From the NCBI RefSeq assembly GCF_002727185.1, contig NZ_NIZW01000007.1, positions 1 to 64,000 of the forward strand: a stretch of 64,000 nt of DNA, read 5' to 3'. This DNA comes from Rhodopirellula bahusiensis. GTDB lineage: Bacteria > Planctomycetota > Planctomycetia > Pirellulales > Pirellulaceae. Position numbers and translations under genes: made by a program. The notes below the pieces were generated by a model. The model did no database searches, was not told the origin of the DNA, and saw nothing but the letters and a program-made list of their open reading frames with translations. This document shows positions 19,339 through 27,086 of this stretch, in pieces. The stretch's first letter is position 1; each line of letters opens with the position of its first letter.

Positions 19339-19705
19339 GCCGAACCGAGGCTGATCAAACTCGATACCGACGCAGCGTTACGCTTTTACTGCGTTTCCGA
19401 TTCCTCGCCTGTCACCTCTCCCCCGACGAAGTTGGGGGAGAGGTCGGACCGAGCGTCCAGCGAGATCCGGGTGAGGGGGCCCGCTGCGTTCAAGACACAT
19501 GTTTTGTCGTATAGTCCCTCACGCGAACGGCACTTCCCAAAACCAACTTGAGAAAACGTGACTTGTTGATTCAAGCCAGAAATTAGCGGACATCAAAATC
19601 GCTGCCCCCTCAACACTCGAACACTCCGGGCGAAGCCTGCCCATCGCAGACGGCTCTCACGAACGAACCACGCCCGGGCAGCGGACCGCTTGGCGAGGAC
19701 GCGCG
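19339..19705. other. 367-bp intergenic region with a hairpin repeat
   Basis: Only the hairpin repeat near 19405-19480 stands out. Otherwise this gap between the oxidoreductase and the NosR-like gene, on the same strand, contains no supported gene. A promoter for the NosR-like gene is expected here but none was convincing. Confidence 0.4.
19405..19480. repeat. intergenic hairpin repeat (CCTCTCCCCC type)
   Basis: A perfect 11-bp stem (ACCTCTCCCCC at 19414-19424 with its complement at 19434-19444) encloses a 9-nt loop and is followed by GAGCGTCCAGCGAGATCCGG and a GTGAGGGGG tail. From memory, blocks of this form recur between genes in Rhodopirellula genomes. It is likely a short dispersed repeat, and it may also act as a terminator for the oxidoreductase gene. 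Confidence 0.55.
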
Positions 19706-21400
19706 GTGCATGCGATCCGGATTGGAATGCTGATCGGGTTGCTGGCCTGCCTACCGTCGCCGCATCAACGGATCGAAGTGGCGTCTCAACCATCGCTGGA
19801 TCAAATCCAACGTCTGGAACCCGCCACTCGCACCATCGCCGACACGACGGACCAGCGCGGTCGCTGGGCAATCTTGGATGCCGATCGAATCCCGCTTGGT
19901 TCGGTCGCCAGGACCTTGCCCGAAGCCAACGCATCGGTCGGCTACCGAGGACCAACAGAAGCGTTGTTGCTCTTCGACCAGCAAAACTTTGTTCGCTCGA
20001 TTGCCGTCCTGCAAAGCCATGACACCGATGAGCATGTCGACGCCGTCAAAAACTCTCCCGAGTTCTTGAAGCAATTCCAAGGCCTGACCTGGGGCGGCAA
20101 ACTCGCAGACGGAAGCGTACCCGAGATCGATGGCGTCTCCGGTGCAACGCTGACCAGTTTGGCGATGGCAGGTGGCATCCTCAGCCGACTGGGCGTCGCG
20201 ACTGGTTCGCTCGTCTTCCCAGAACCTCTGACACTGGCCGAGGCCCAAACCTTCTTTCCCACTGCCTCCCAAATCCAGGGCGATCGCATGGCCGTGGTGA
20301 AGGACGAAAGCGGAACGAAGCTTGGATACCTGATTCGAACCGGCGCGTTGGTCGATGACGAAATCGGTTACCAAGGTCCGACCAGCGTGTTGATCGGTTT
20401 GGACATGGAACATCGACTCTTGCGGCCCAAGATCCGGCACTCCTTCGACAACGAACCCTACGTCGATTACGTCCGCCAAGAACGTTCGTTTTGGAAACGA
20501 TTCGAAGGCCTGACGCTGGAAGAACTCGCCGCTTTCGATCCTCCCGCCGAAGAGGTCGAAGGCGTCTCCGGAGCCACCATGACCAGCATGGCCGTCGCCT
20601 ACACCTTGCCAAGATTCGCGACCGAATTGCTGGCGGATGAGGAATGGAAAACGCTCGGGCAAACGCCTTTTCAAAAGCAACTGCATGCCCTCCAAGAATC
20701 CATCCAAACGACTCGTCTGTCCGACGCTGACATCGCCACGCTCGTCGCGTTGGTCCTGTTGCCGCTGCTCATTCGCTTCGGAGCGATGCGGCAAACATGG
20801 CTACGTCGCTTGTGGCTTTTCGCCGTCTGGATGGTCCTCGGTCTGTACGCTGGCAATCTTTTGTCGCTCGCCCTGCTGGCCGGCTGGGCAACCTCGGGAG
20901 TCACCTGGCAACTCGCCTTGGGTTTGGTCGTTCTCGCGATCGTCGCCGTGGCGATCCCGCCAACGCGGCGGGGCAATCCGTACTGCAACCACCTTTGTCC
21001 TCACGGTGCGGCCCAACAATTGGTCCGCCCCAAAAGCAACTCACGTCGCAAGTGGAACCTCCCGTCGTGGCTGTCCAAGCCGTTGGGATTCTTGCCTGCG
21101 GTAACTCTGCTGTTGGTCTATCTCACTTTGCTCACTCGTCCCGCCACCGATGTCTCCTTTGTCGAGCCATTTCACGGCTACCTTTGGCACTTGGCATCGT
21201 GGTCAGCGATCGCCTGGACGATCAGCACGCTGGCAATCGCCTGCTTTGTTCCGATGGCCTACTGCCGACTAGGATGCCCAACCGGTCGTCTCCTCGACTG
21301 GTTGCGACTCAAGGGAACCAGCCACCAAATTTCGCGAATGGACCTCGCGGTCGCAGGGCTGCTGCTGTTTGCGTGCAGCTATCGAATTCTCATTCGTTAG
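19706..21400 (+). CDS. NosR-like membrane protein with two FMN-binding domains
   Basis: This 564-residue protein (GTG start at 19706; ATG at 19727 possible) has two FMN-binding domains, each with a flavinylation-type motif: DGVSGATLT at 142-150 and EGVSGATMT at 285-293, where ApbE-type enzymes attach FMN to a Thr. The second half has several membrane helices (from about 345 to the end) with two Cys pairs, YCNHLCPHG (427/431) and YCRLGCPTG (520/524). This is the NosR/NapH-type layout, except the usual longer ferredoxin Cys clusters are reduced. It probably moves electrons across the inner membrane. No nos or nap genes are present, so the partner is unknown. It converges with the cyclase gene, and their ends overlap by 11 nt. 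Confidence 0.75.
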   Translation: MHAIRIGMLIGLLACLPSPHQRIEVASQPSLDQIQRLEPATRTIADTTDQRGRWAILDADRIPLGSVARTLPEANASVGYRGPTEALLLFDQQNFVRSIAVLQSHDTDEHVDAVKNSPEFLKQFQGLTWGGKLADGSVPEIDGVSGATLTSLAMAGGILSRLGVATGSLVFPEPLTLAEAQTFFPTASQIQGDRMAVVKDESGTKLGYLIRTGALVDDEIGYQGPTSVLIGLDMEHRLLRPKIRHSFDNEPYVDYVRQERSFWKRFEGLTLEELAAFDPPAEEVEGVSGATMTSMAVAYTLPRFATELLADEEWKTLGQTPFQKQLHALQESIQTTRLSDADIATLVALVLLPLLIRFGAMRQTWLRRLWLFAVWMVLGLYAGNLLSLALLAGWATSGVTWQLALGLVVLAIVAVAIPPTRRGNPYCNHLCPHGAAQQLVRPKSNSRRKWNLPSWLSKPLGFLPAVTLLLVYLTLLTRPATDVSFVEPFHGYLWHLASWSAIAWTISTLAIACFVPMAYCRLGCPTGRLLDWLRLKGTSHQISRMDLAVAGLLLFACSYRILIR

Positions 21401-23360
21401 CCACGCTTTCGAAGCCAACCAATCGTGAGGTTGCCAATGACTCGGCGATTCCTTTGACTTGCATTGGCTCATTCGCTTCCAGCACAAACGAATCACTGAG
21501 TTGTTGCGAGACTTCGCCGGAAACCACGATTTCGCCCGCCAAGGCTCGATCGCACAACCGCGAAGCGACGTTCACTGTGTTCCCAATCGCGGTGTACTCC
21601 ATTCGCTGAGGCGTTCCCACGTTGCCGACGACGGCTTTGCCGGTATGGATTCCGATGCCGATCGACAATCCGCTCTCGTGCGATCGTAGTGCCTCCTGGA
21701 TTCGCCAGGCAACGCGACACGCTCGTTCCGCGTGATCGGTCTGGTCCAGTGGTGCGTTGAACAACACCAAAATTGCGTCGCCGATGAACTTGTCGACCGT
21801 GCCTTCTTCTTCGAACGTGCACCGAACCATGACTTCCAGTAGGCCATTGAGTTCTTCCAACACATCCTCCGGTTGCAGTCGCTCCGAGAACTGGGTGAAG
21901 CCGCGAATGTCGGCGAACATCACGGTCACCTCACGAGTCACACCACCCACAACGATTGCTTGCAACTCGGATTGTTGCACCAATTGGTTGACAACCGCCC
22001 GCGGCACATAACGACCAAACAAATCAGTGATTCGTTGCCGCCATCGGATCTCTTCGAAGTATCGAATGCCAACACCCAGCACTCCCGCCACCAAAATCGA
22101 AACTGGCGTGAAGGCCATGTCGAGAAACCATCCGCCGCGAAAGGCGAACGTGCAGATTGCAAGGTACGCGAGCAGCAGCACCCCAACGCCGAGCAGCGCC
22201 CAACGAGCCCGAAAACTGGCCGCGATCACGCAAGCGAAAATACTAAACCCGAACAACAAAGCGGGTGACACGTACCAAGCCGCCAAACGCATCGTGACTC
22301 CGTTCAACAACGTCTCGATCGCGACACCGGTGACCTCGAGTGCGTCGGCTTGCCGGTCGCGAATCGGGATGTCGTATCGGTCCGACGCGGGTACAAAAGA
22401 CAACTCCATGTCGATCAGAACCGCCTTGCCACGAACCAACTCGGGATCGAAATCACCATCGGCCAAATCGCCGTATTCCAACCGGGTCAGTTCGCCTGGA
22501 TTGAACCCGTAGTCCACCCAAACGCCCGCCGGTGACACCGTTGGAAATTCACTTCCAAAACCAATCCAGCTGACTTCCTGATCTCCAACTTGGTAGTCCG
22601 ATTGGATTGGATTGGGAGTGATTGCTTCCTCTCCGCTGGAGAGCTGCAACAAGTTTTCCATCTCGGGAAAAAAGTCCATCCACTGCTGAATCAAGCCTGC
22701 TCGATCGAGCCGTTGGTAGAACCCTACTTCGCCGCCGTTCGGTTGGTCCGTCAGCCGTTGCACTACCCAAAACGGAAACGTTTCGCGAAGTGCGAAGTAA
22801 TCATGCATGGCAATCGGAAAGATTCTCGAATGTCGATTCACCATCGTCGGGGAACGAAAACTCATTCCGTGGTGCACGATACAGTCGCGATAGCTGCCAA
22901 CAACTTCGTAATCGACATCCAAGGTCAGAAACACATCTCTGGCCAAGTTGCCGTTGGGGGCGACTTCTTGAATCAAGTCCAACGTCGGCCGAACGTTCGC
23001 TTCGAAGTCCGCCGGATCGGTGCAAACGAGATTGCGTAAATCGGCAACCACTTTTGCATCGGCATCGATCAGTTGTTGGTAAAGCTTCCGATCCGTTTCG
23101 ATATCGGGTTTCTTCCCCATCCGTTCCGCGCTGGCTTCTCCGAAAGACACCAAGACAACCTTGCCTGAAAGCTCTCGTGCCCCCAACCGTGGTCCGCCTT
23201 CTCGCAGCATCGCCGCGTCACTAACCATCCGAGAAAACTCAAACGCAGTTTGCCCACCCCAAATCATCGCCGTCAAAAAGAACAGCGAGCACAGCAGACC
23301 ACAGCCGATTGAAACCAACGGTCGCCACCATCGACGATTGGATTTGGAGATCGTTTTCAT
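21390..23360 (-). CDS. CHASE2 adenylate/guanylate cyclase
   Basis: This 656-residue membrane protein starts with a short cytoplasmic basic stretch and a transmembrane helix (about 15-40). A CHASE2 sensor domain follows (about 55-350), then a cluster of membrane helices (about 365-440) and a class III cyclase domain (about 465-635). Catalytic features seen: FADIRGFTQFS (first metal Asp), VDKFIGDAILVLF (substrate Lys and second Asp) and NTVNVASRLC (transition-state Asn and Arg). Both metal aspartates are kept, so it should make cAMP or cGMP; the Lys near the substrate supports ATP. Its C-terminus overlaps the convergent NosR-like gene. It lies 49 nt after the DUF2891 gene and could share a transcript with it. 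Confidence 0.9.
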   Translation of the reverse strand: MKTISKSNRRWWRPLVSIGCGLLCSLFFLTAMIWGGQTAFEFSRMVSDAAMLREGGPRLGARELSGKVVLVSFGEASAERMGKKPDIETDRKLYQQLIDADAKVVADLRNLVCTDPADFEANVRPTLDLIQEVAPNGNLARDVFLTLDVDYEVVGSYRDCIVHHGMSFRSPTMVNRHSRIFPIAMHDYFALRETFPFWVVQRLTDQPNGGEVGFYQRLDRAGLIQQWMDFFPEMENLLQLSSGEEAITPNPIQSDYQVGDQEVSWIGFGSEFPTVSPAGVWVDYGFNPGELTRLEYGDLADGDFDPELVRGKAVLIDMELSFVPASDRYDIPIRDRQADALEVTGVAIETLLNGVTMRLAAWYVSPALLFGFSIFACVIAASFRARWALLGVGVLLLAYLAICTFAFRGGWFLDMAFTPVSILVAGVLGVGIRYFEEIRWRQRITDLFGRYVPRAVVNQLVQQSELQAIVVGGVTREVTVMFADIRGFTQFSERLQPEDVLEELNGLLEVMVRCTFEEEGTVDKFIGDAILVLFNAPLDQTDHAERACRVAWRIQEALRSHESGLSIGIGIHTGKAVVGNVGTPQRMEYTAIGNTVNVASRLCDRALAGEIVVSGEVSQQLSDSFVLEANEPMQVKGIAESLATSRLVGFESVANE

Positions 23361-23409
23361 CGGTTCGCACTTGAGTGATAGCAGTGAAAAGGGAGGCGTT
23401 CACAGTGAC

Positions 23410-24561
23410 TCACATTCCGACGCCGCTGATCGCATACAGTCCAAACGTGGCCAGCCAATGGTCACCTTCGTAGTGACCGCTGTTGATGTAAGCCAATCCC
23501 GCGACCAAATGTTCTCTCGCGTTGGTTCGAATGGCGGCTACCAAAGGATGCTGCTCCGGCAAATGATTCGCGACTGATTGCAGACACCAGGCTCGATTGA
23601 GGTTCAGTCCGGCGAGGTGAACCAGTTTGCCGTCGGTGACATCGCTGACGCTGACCGGTGAGATCGTCCCATCGGTGAGTTGCTGCTTCAGCTTCGGAAC
23701 AAATTTGTCCAGCCACGCTGAAAACTCCTCCGGCGTTAGCACTCGCCGCATCAAGTCCGCCTCGTTCCACGCCGACGAGAAGAAGTCGTGACCGGACGGT
23801 TCGTACTGAACCGGGTAATCGATGTCGGTCAAATAGAACTCGCGAGCCCGCGAGATCACCAACTGTTCCAACTCACCCAGGTCACGAGACCTCGCGTAGT
23901 CCAACACTTGCCCCAACGCAAACCCGGTGTCGGGATGCTGGCCTGTTCGAATCGGGAACGTCAACAGCGGCAGGTAAGCCGTGATCCGCTCAACCAACAA
24001 CTGTTCGAGTGGCTCAAGAGCTCCGCGCCACTGAACGGCATCGTCATCGTCGAACGAATCCAACTCCATCGCCAAACGCAGAAACCAAGCCCAGCCATAC
24101 ATGCGTTCGAAAGACTTGTTCTCATCGCGAGCAAAGAATTCCGCTTCGCGTTTCAAGTTCTCAGCCGTCAAATGCCGAGACAACGTTTCGCGAATTTTGG
24201 TGGCCGCGGGCATCTCAGGAGATTGCTTCAGCAAACGCACCAACACCCAGTGACCGTGCACACTGCTGTGCCAATCAAAGCATCCATAGAACGCCGGGAA
24301 GTGTTCTTGGGGCGTGCCGATTTGATCAGGATTGGAATAGACCAGCGACAGTTTGTTTGGAAACTCCGTGTCGACACCATGCAGTACCAAATTCGCCCAC
24401 TGATCCGCCATATCAGGGGTCAACGCAACCGTGGCGGTTGAGTCCATTTCAACTGGCGGATTCCCGCTTGGCGACTGCGTCCACGCTGACGTTGTCATGA
24501 GCGAACAAAGCAACCAAGCGACGAACAATCGGCGAAAGAATGGATCTTTCCAGGCAAACAT
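23410..24561 (-). CDS. DUF2891 family secreted protein
   Basis: The 383-residue protein has a signal peptide (hydrophobic 12-28) and then the hallmark DUF2891 segment HFPAFYGCFDWHSSVHGHW at about 89-107, followed by a helical solenoid and a second conserved part, ending with HWLATFGLYAISGVGM. Related proteins are annotated only as DUF2891 and have an all-helical fold like glycoside hydrolases of the (alpha/alpha)6 type. The conserved His and Asp cluster could be a metal or catalytic site, but no activity has been shown that I know of. It starts about 200 nt away from the divergent TIGR04222-type gene. Confidence 0.85.
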   Translation of the reverse strand: MFAWKDPFFRRLFVAWLLCSLMTTSAWTQSPSGNPPVEMDSTATVALTPDMADQWANLVLHGVDTEFPNKLSLVYSNPDQIGTPQEHFPAFYGCFDWHSSVHGHWVLVRLLKQSPEMPAATKIRETLSRHLTAENLKREAEFFARDENKSFERMYGWAWFLRLAMELDSFDDDDAVQWRGALEPLEQLLVERITAYLPLLTFPIRTGQHPDTGFALGQVLDYARSRDLGELEQLVISRAREFYLTDIDYPVQYEPSGHDFFSSAWNEADLMRRVLTPEEFSAWLDKFVPKLKQQLTDGTISPVSVSDVTDGKLVHLAGLNLNRAWCLQSVANHLPEQHPLVAAIRTNAREHLVAGLAYINSGHYEGDHWLATFGLYAISGVGM

Positions 24562-24659
24562 GAGACTTCCTCGATTCGGCGGGGCAACTTGCGACCGGCA
24601 CCAAAAACACCTGTCAATCGCAATCCTTTTGCGGACATCTTAGCCGGTGTTTCCCATAT

Positions 24660-24675
24660 CGGTGAGCGTTCACCG
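24660..24675. promoter_or_regulatory. candidate operator palindrome
   Basis: CGGTGA and TCACCG form a perfect 6-bp inverted repeat around a 4-nt core in the 194-nt gap between divergent genes. It lies 81 nt before the TIGR04222-type ATG. Chance occurrence cannot be excluded. Confidence 0.3.
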
Positions 24676-24755
24676 TGCATTCCCAATCTGCAAAAATCGG
24701 TTCGGCAGCGCCTCGTTTGGTTTGGGTACGTGCCCTTCTGTGTTGGAGGAACTCA

Positions 24756-26318
24756 ATGATGAAAACAATGCATGAAAACGTCACGAATGACGCGTTGTGG
24801 CAGAAAATTCTTCATTTTCCGATTGGAGGCGAATCAGCGGATTGGACCGCAGATCCGCCCACTCGCGGTCTCTCGTTTTCGCAACGATTGGCCCGGGAAA
24901 ACGATTGGAGCATCCAACACGCCCGTCACTGCATCGACGAGTACCGAAGGTTTCTGTATCTGGCAGCCACCGCGGGTCACAGTGTGACTCCATCGGACGC
25001 GGTCGATCAAGTTTGGCATCAACACTTGGTCTACACCGAGAACTATTGGGTGGACTTGTGCCAAAAAATCCTGCCATCACCGCTTCACCACGGACCGACC
25101 AAAGGTGGCTCCCAAGAACGAGTTCGATACCAAGACCAATACGAACAAACTCTCGCATCTTATGAGCGGGCATTTGGCAAAGCCCCGGTGGAAATTTGGC
25201 CGCCGACGGAAGAACGATTCGCTCAATCGATCGCGTCGCTTCGCATTGATCGACGCAAGTTCTGGCTGATTCCAAAGCCGAACTTGACCGGCAAGTCATT
25301 GCAAGGGTCGCACCTCGCGATCGCGGGATTGGCAGCGACACCTTTCGCGGCGTTGTTCCCATTCAACCTGGATGGTCCCACCTTCCTTGCGTTGTACGGA
25401 GCGGCAATCGTCGTCGGCTTTGCCTACCTGTTGGTTTGGTTTCACATCAGCAACGGTTGGTCATCCAATCCTTCCGCTCTTCCCAAAGTTGGCTGGGGAC
25501 AACTGTCGATCCTGGCAGGAGGCAAGAAACGATTGCTGCAAACAACCTTGGTAGCGTTGCAAAAGCGAGGCATCGTCCAGTGCGATCAACACGGATTCAC
25601 GATCCTTGATCGTGGTGCATTGCAGGCCCAGCATGACGATGATCCGGTTGCTGCCGGTGCAATGAAGGTGACCACTGACTACCTGGCGTCCAGCAACGCT
25701 CCACAATCCTTCCAACGATTGCTGGTGGCAATCCACTCGACCGCGACCAACGCTGAATCACAGATGCGTGAATCGGGGTTGCTGAGATCATCCGAACAAC
25801 GCAAGCGTTTTCACGTGGGTGCGTTGGGGCTGGCGGGCATCTTGCTGGTCGTTGGTGGACTCAGGTGCATGCAGGGAATCCAAAACGATCGCCCGATTGG
25901 GTTTCTCGTTTTGGAAATGGTCATCGCGACCGTCGGGTTCGTGGTCGCGTTTCACATGGCGGGTCGCGAGCGGCTGACTTCCTTGGGCAAATCGGTCCAA
26001 GAACGATCGCAGCGAAGCTATCCTGAAACGGGGTTGAGGTCCGCTCACCAAACCGACGGCGGCGACTTAGATGAGTTGCCCTGTCTGGCGTGTTGGGGTC
26101 CCGCAGTGGCCGCCTACGTGCTCACCGATGCCTCGGAACTTTTCGCCAACGACATGTTGTACGGGGAAGAAATCCAGGCTGCCCAAAAAGCATCGAACTC
26201 GAACGGATGGATTGATTGGAGCAGCGGAGACGGCAGCAGCAGTTTCGACTTCAGCGGTGGCGGGGGCGATGCGGGCTGTGGAGGCGGGTGCGGAGGCTGT
26301 GGTGGTTGCGGAGGGTGA
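24756..26318 (+). CDS. TIGR04222 / glycine-rich-domain-like membrane protein
   Basis: The ATG at 24756 is chosen because GGAGGA lies 6 nt upstream; the open frame extends to 24675. The 520-residue protein begins with a GRDP-like region (about 45-140) containing DQVWHQHLVYTENYW, the signature of plant and bacterial glycine-rich-domain proteins. Two to four membrane helices (about 215-260 and 375-415) and a cytoplasmic or periplasmic part of the TIGR04222 type follow. The C-terminus is a Gly/Cys-rich tail (a run of GGG/CGG after residue 490). The ECF-kinase pair starts about 110 nt downstream on the same strand. Function is unknown in this family; metal or redox binding by the Cys tail is a possibility. 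Confidence 0.8.
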   Translation: MMKTMHENVTNDALWQKILHFPIGGESADWTADPPTRGLSFSQRLARENDWSIQHARHCIDEYRRFLYLAATAGHSVTPSDAVDQVWHQHLVYTENYWVDLCQKILPSPLHHGPTKGGSQERVRYQDQYEQTLASYERAFGKAPVEIWPPTEERFAQSIASLRIDRRKFWLIPKPNLTGKSLQGSHLAIAGLAATPFAALFPFNLDGPTFLALYGAAIVVGFAYLLVWFHISNGWSSNPSALPKVGWGQLSILAGGKKRLLQTTLVALQKRGIVQCDQHGFTILDRGALQAQHDDDPVAAGAMKVTTDYLASSNAPQSFQRLLVAIHSTATNAESQMRESGLLRSSEQRKRFHVGALGLAGILLVVGGLRCMQGIQNDRPIGFLVLEMVIATVGFVVAFHMAGRERLTSLGKSVQERSQRSYPETGLRSAHQTDGGDLDELPCLACWGPAVAAYVLTDASELFANDMLYGEEIQAAQKASNSNGWIDWSSGDGSSSFDFSGGGGDAGCGGGCGGCGGCGG

Positions 26319-26428
26319 GAAGGCTTCCACCACTTGCAGAGTGACCAGGCTGCTATCTTGGGAGGAACGCTTGCGGGATGCCGATTCGGCTCTCGCAAAC
26401 TCGTTCGCCCCATGCATCAGGCCACCTC

Positions 26429-27016
26429 ATGAACCCCGGCGCCGTCGAGGAACCATCGACTCATCCATCCTTGCTCGAACGGGCCCGGTACGGCGACGAT
26501 GAGGGCTGGCAGATGTTGGTCCAGGTCTACGGACCGATCGTCTACCGATGGATCCGCCGATGCGGGGCCCAGTCGGCCGACGCTGCGGACGTGATGCAAG
26601 AAACGTTTCTCGCGGTCGCCAAGGCTCTCCCGCGGTTCAACCTGGACCAAACGGGCGCCACTTTTCGCGGATGGCTGTGGACGATCGCTCGCAACAAACT
26701 TCGCGATCGCCAACGTGCCGACCAACGGTCTCCGCTCGTCCTCGACGGCGAAGCGTTGCAATGGGCCGAGCGAGAAAGCTCTGATCCGCCCAGCGAACTC
26801 GCCGATGATGTGCAGTCGATTCAGAACCGCATGCTGCAAGTCCTGAGGCAATCGACCGATCCCAAAACCTGGCAGATGTTTTGGCGGACCGCCGTCGAAG
26901 GCTGCGATCCCGCAACGGTGGCAGACGACCTGAACGTCAGTCGCTGGACGGTCTACAAGGCTCGCGCCCGGGTGCTGCAACGATTGCGAAAAGAATTGGA
27001 GGATTTTCATCGCTGA
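26429..27016 (+). CDS. ECF-type RNA polymerase sigma factor
   Basis: This 195-residue protein is an extracytoplasmic-function sigma factor. Region 2 spans about 20-85 (LVQVYGPIVYRWIRR, then a DVMQETFLAVAKAL helix) and region 4 spans about 140-190, with a DNA-binding helix-turn-helix (GCDPATVADDLNVSRWTVYKARA). The ATG at 26429 begins MNPGAVEEPS and fits the family length. The kinase gene starts 2-71 nt after its stop, depending on its start, so the two are co-transcribed. In planctomycetes many ECF factors are paired with Ser/Thr kinases that replace the usual anti-sigma factor. Its target promoters are not known. Confidence 0.9.
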   Translation: MNPGAVEEPSTHPSLLERARYGDDEGWQMLVQVYGPIVYRWIRRCGAQSADAADVMQETFLAVAKALPRFNLDQTGATFRGWLWTIARNKLRDRQRADQRSPLVLDGEALQWAERESSDPPSELADDVQSIQNRMLQVLRQSTDPKTWQMFWRTAVEGCDPATVADDLNVSRWTVYKARARVLQRLRKELEDFHR

Positions 27017-27086
27017 GGTGTCCAATCGCCGCCCAATCCAAGCGTTGTGTGGTCAACCAATCGATCCCTCGCACCGAAAGCCCGTC

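Noticed and set aside
19751-20794. 347-codon open frame on the minus strand
   Set aside because: It lies opposite the NosR-like gene with its FMN motifs and has no features of its own.
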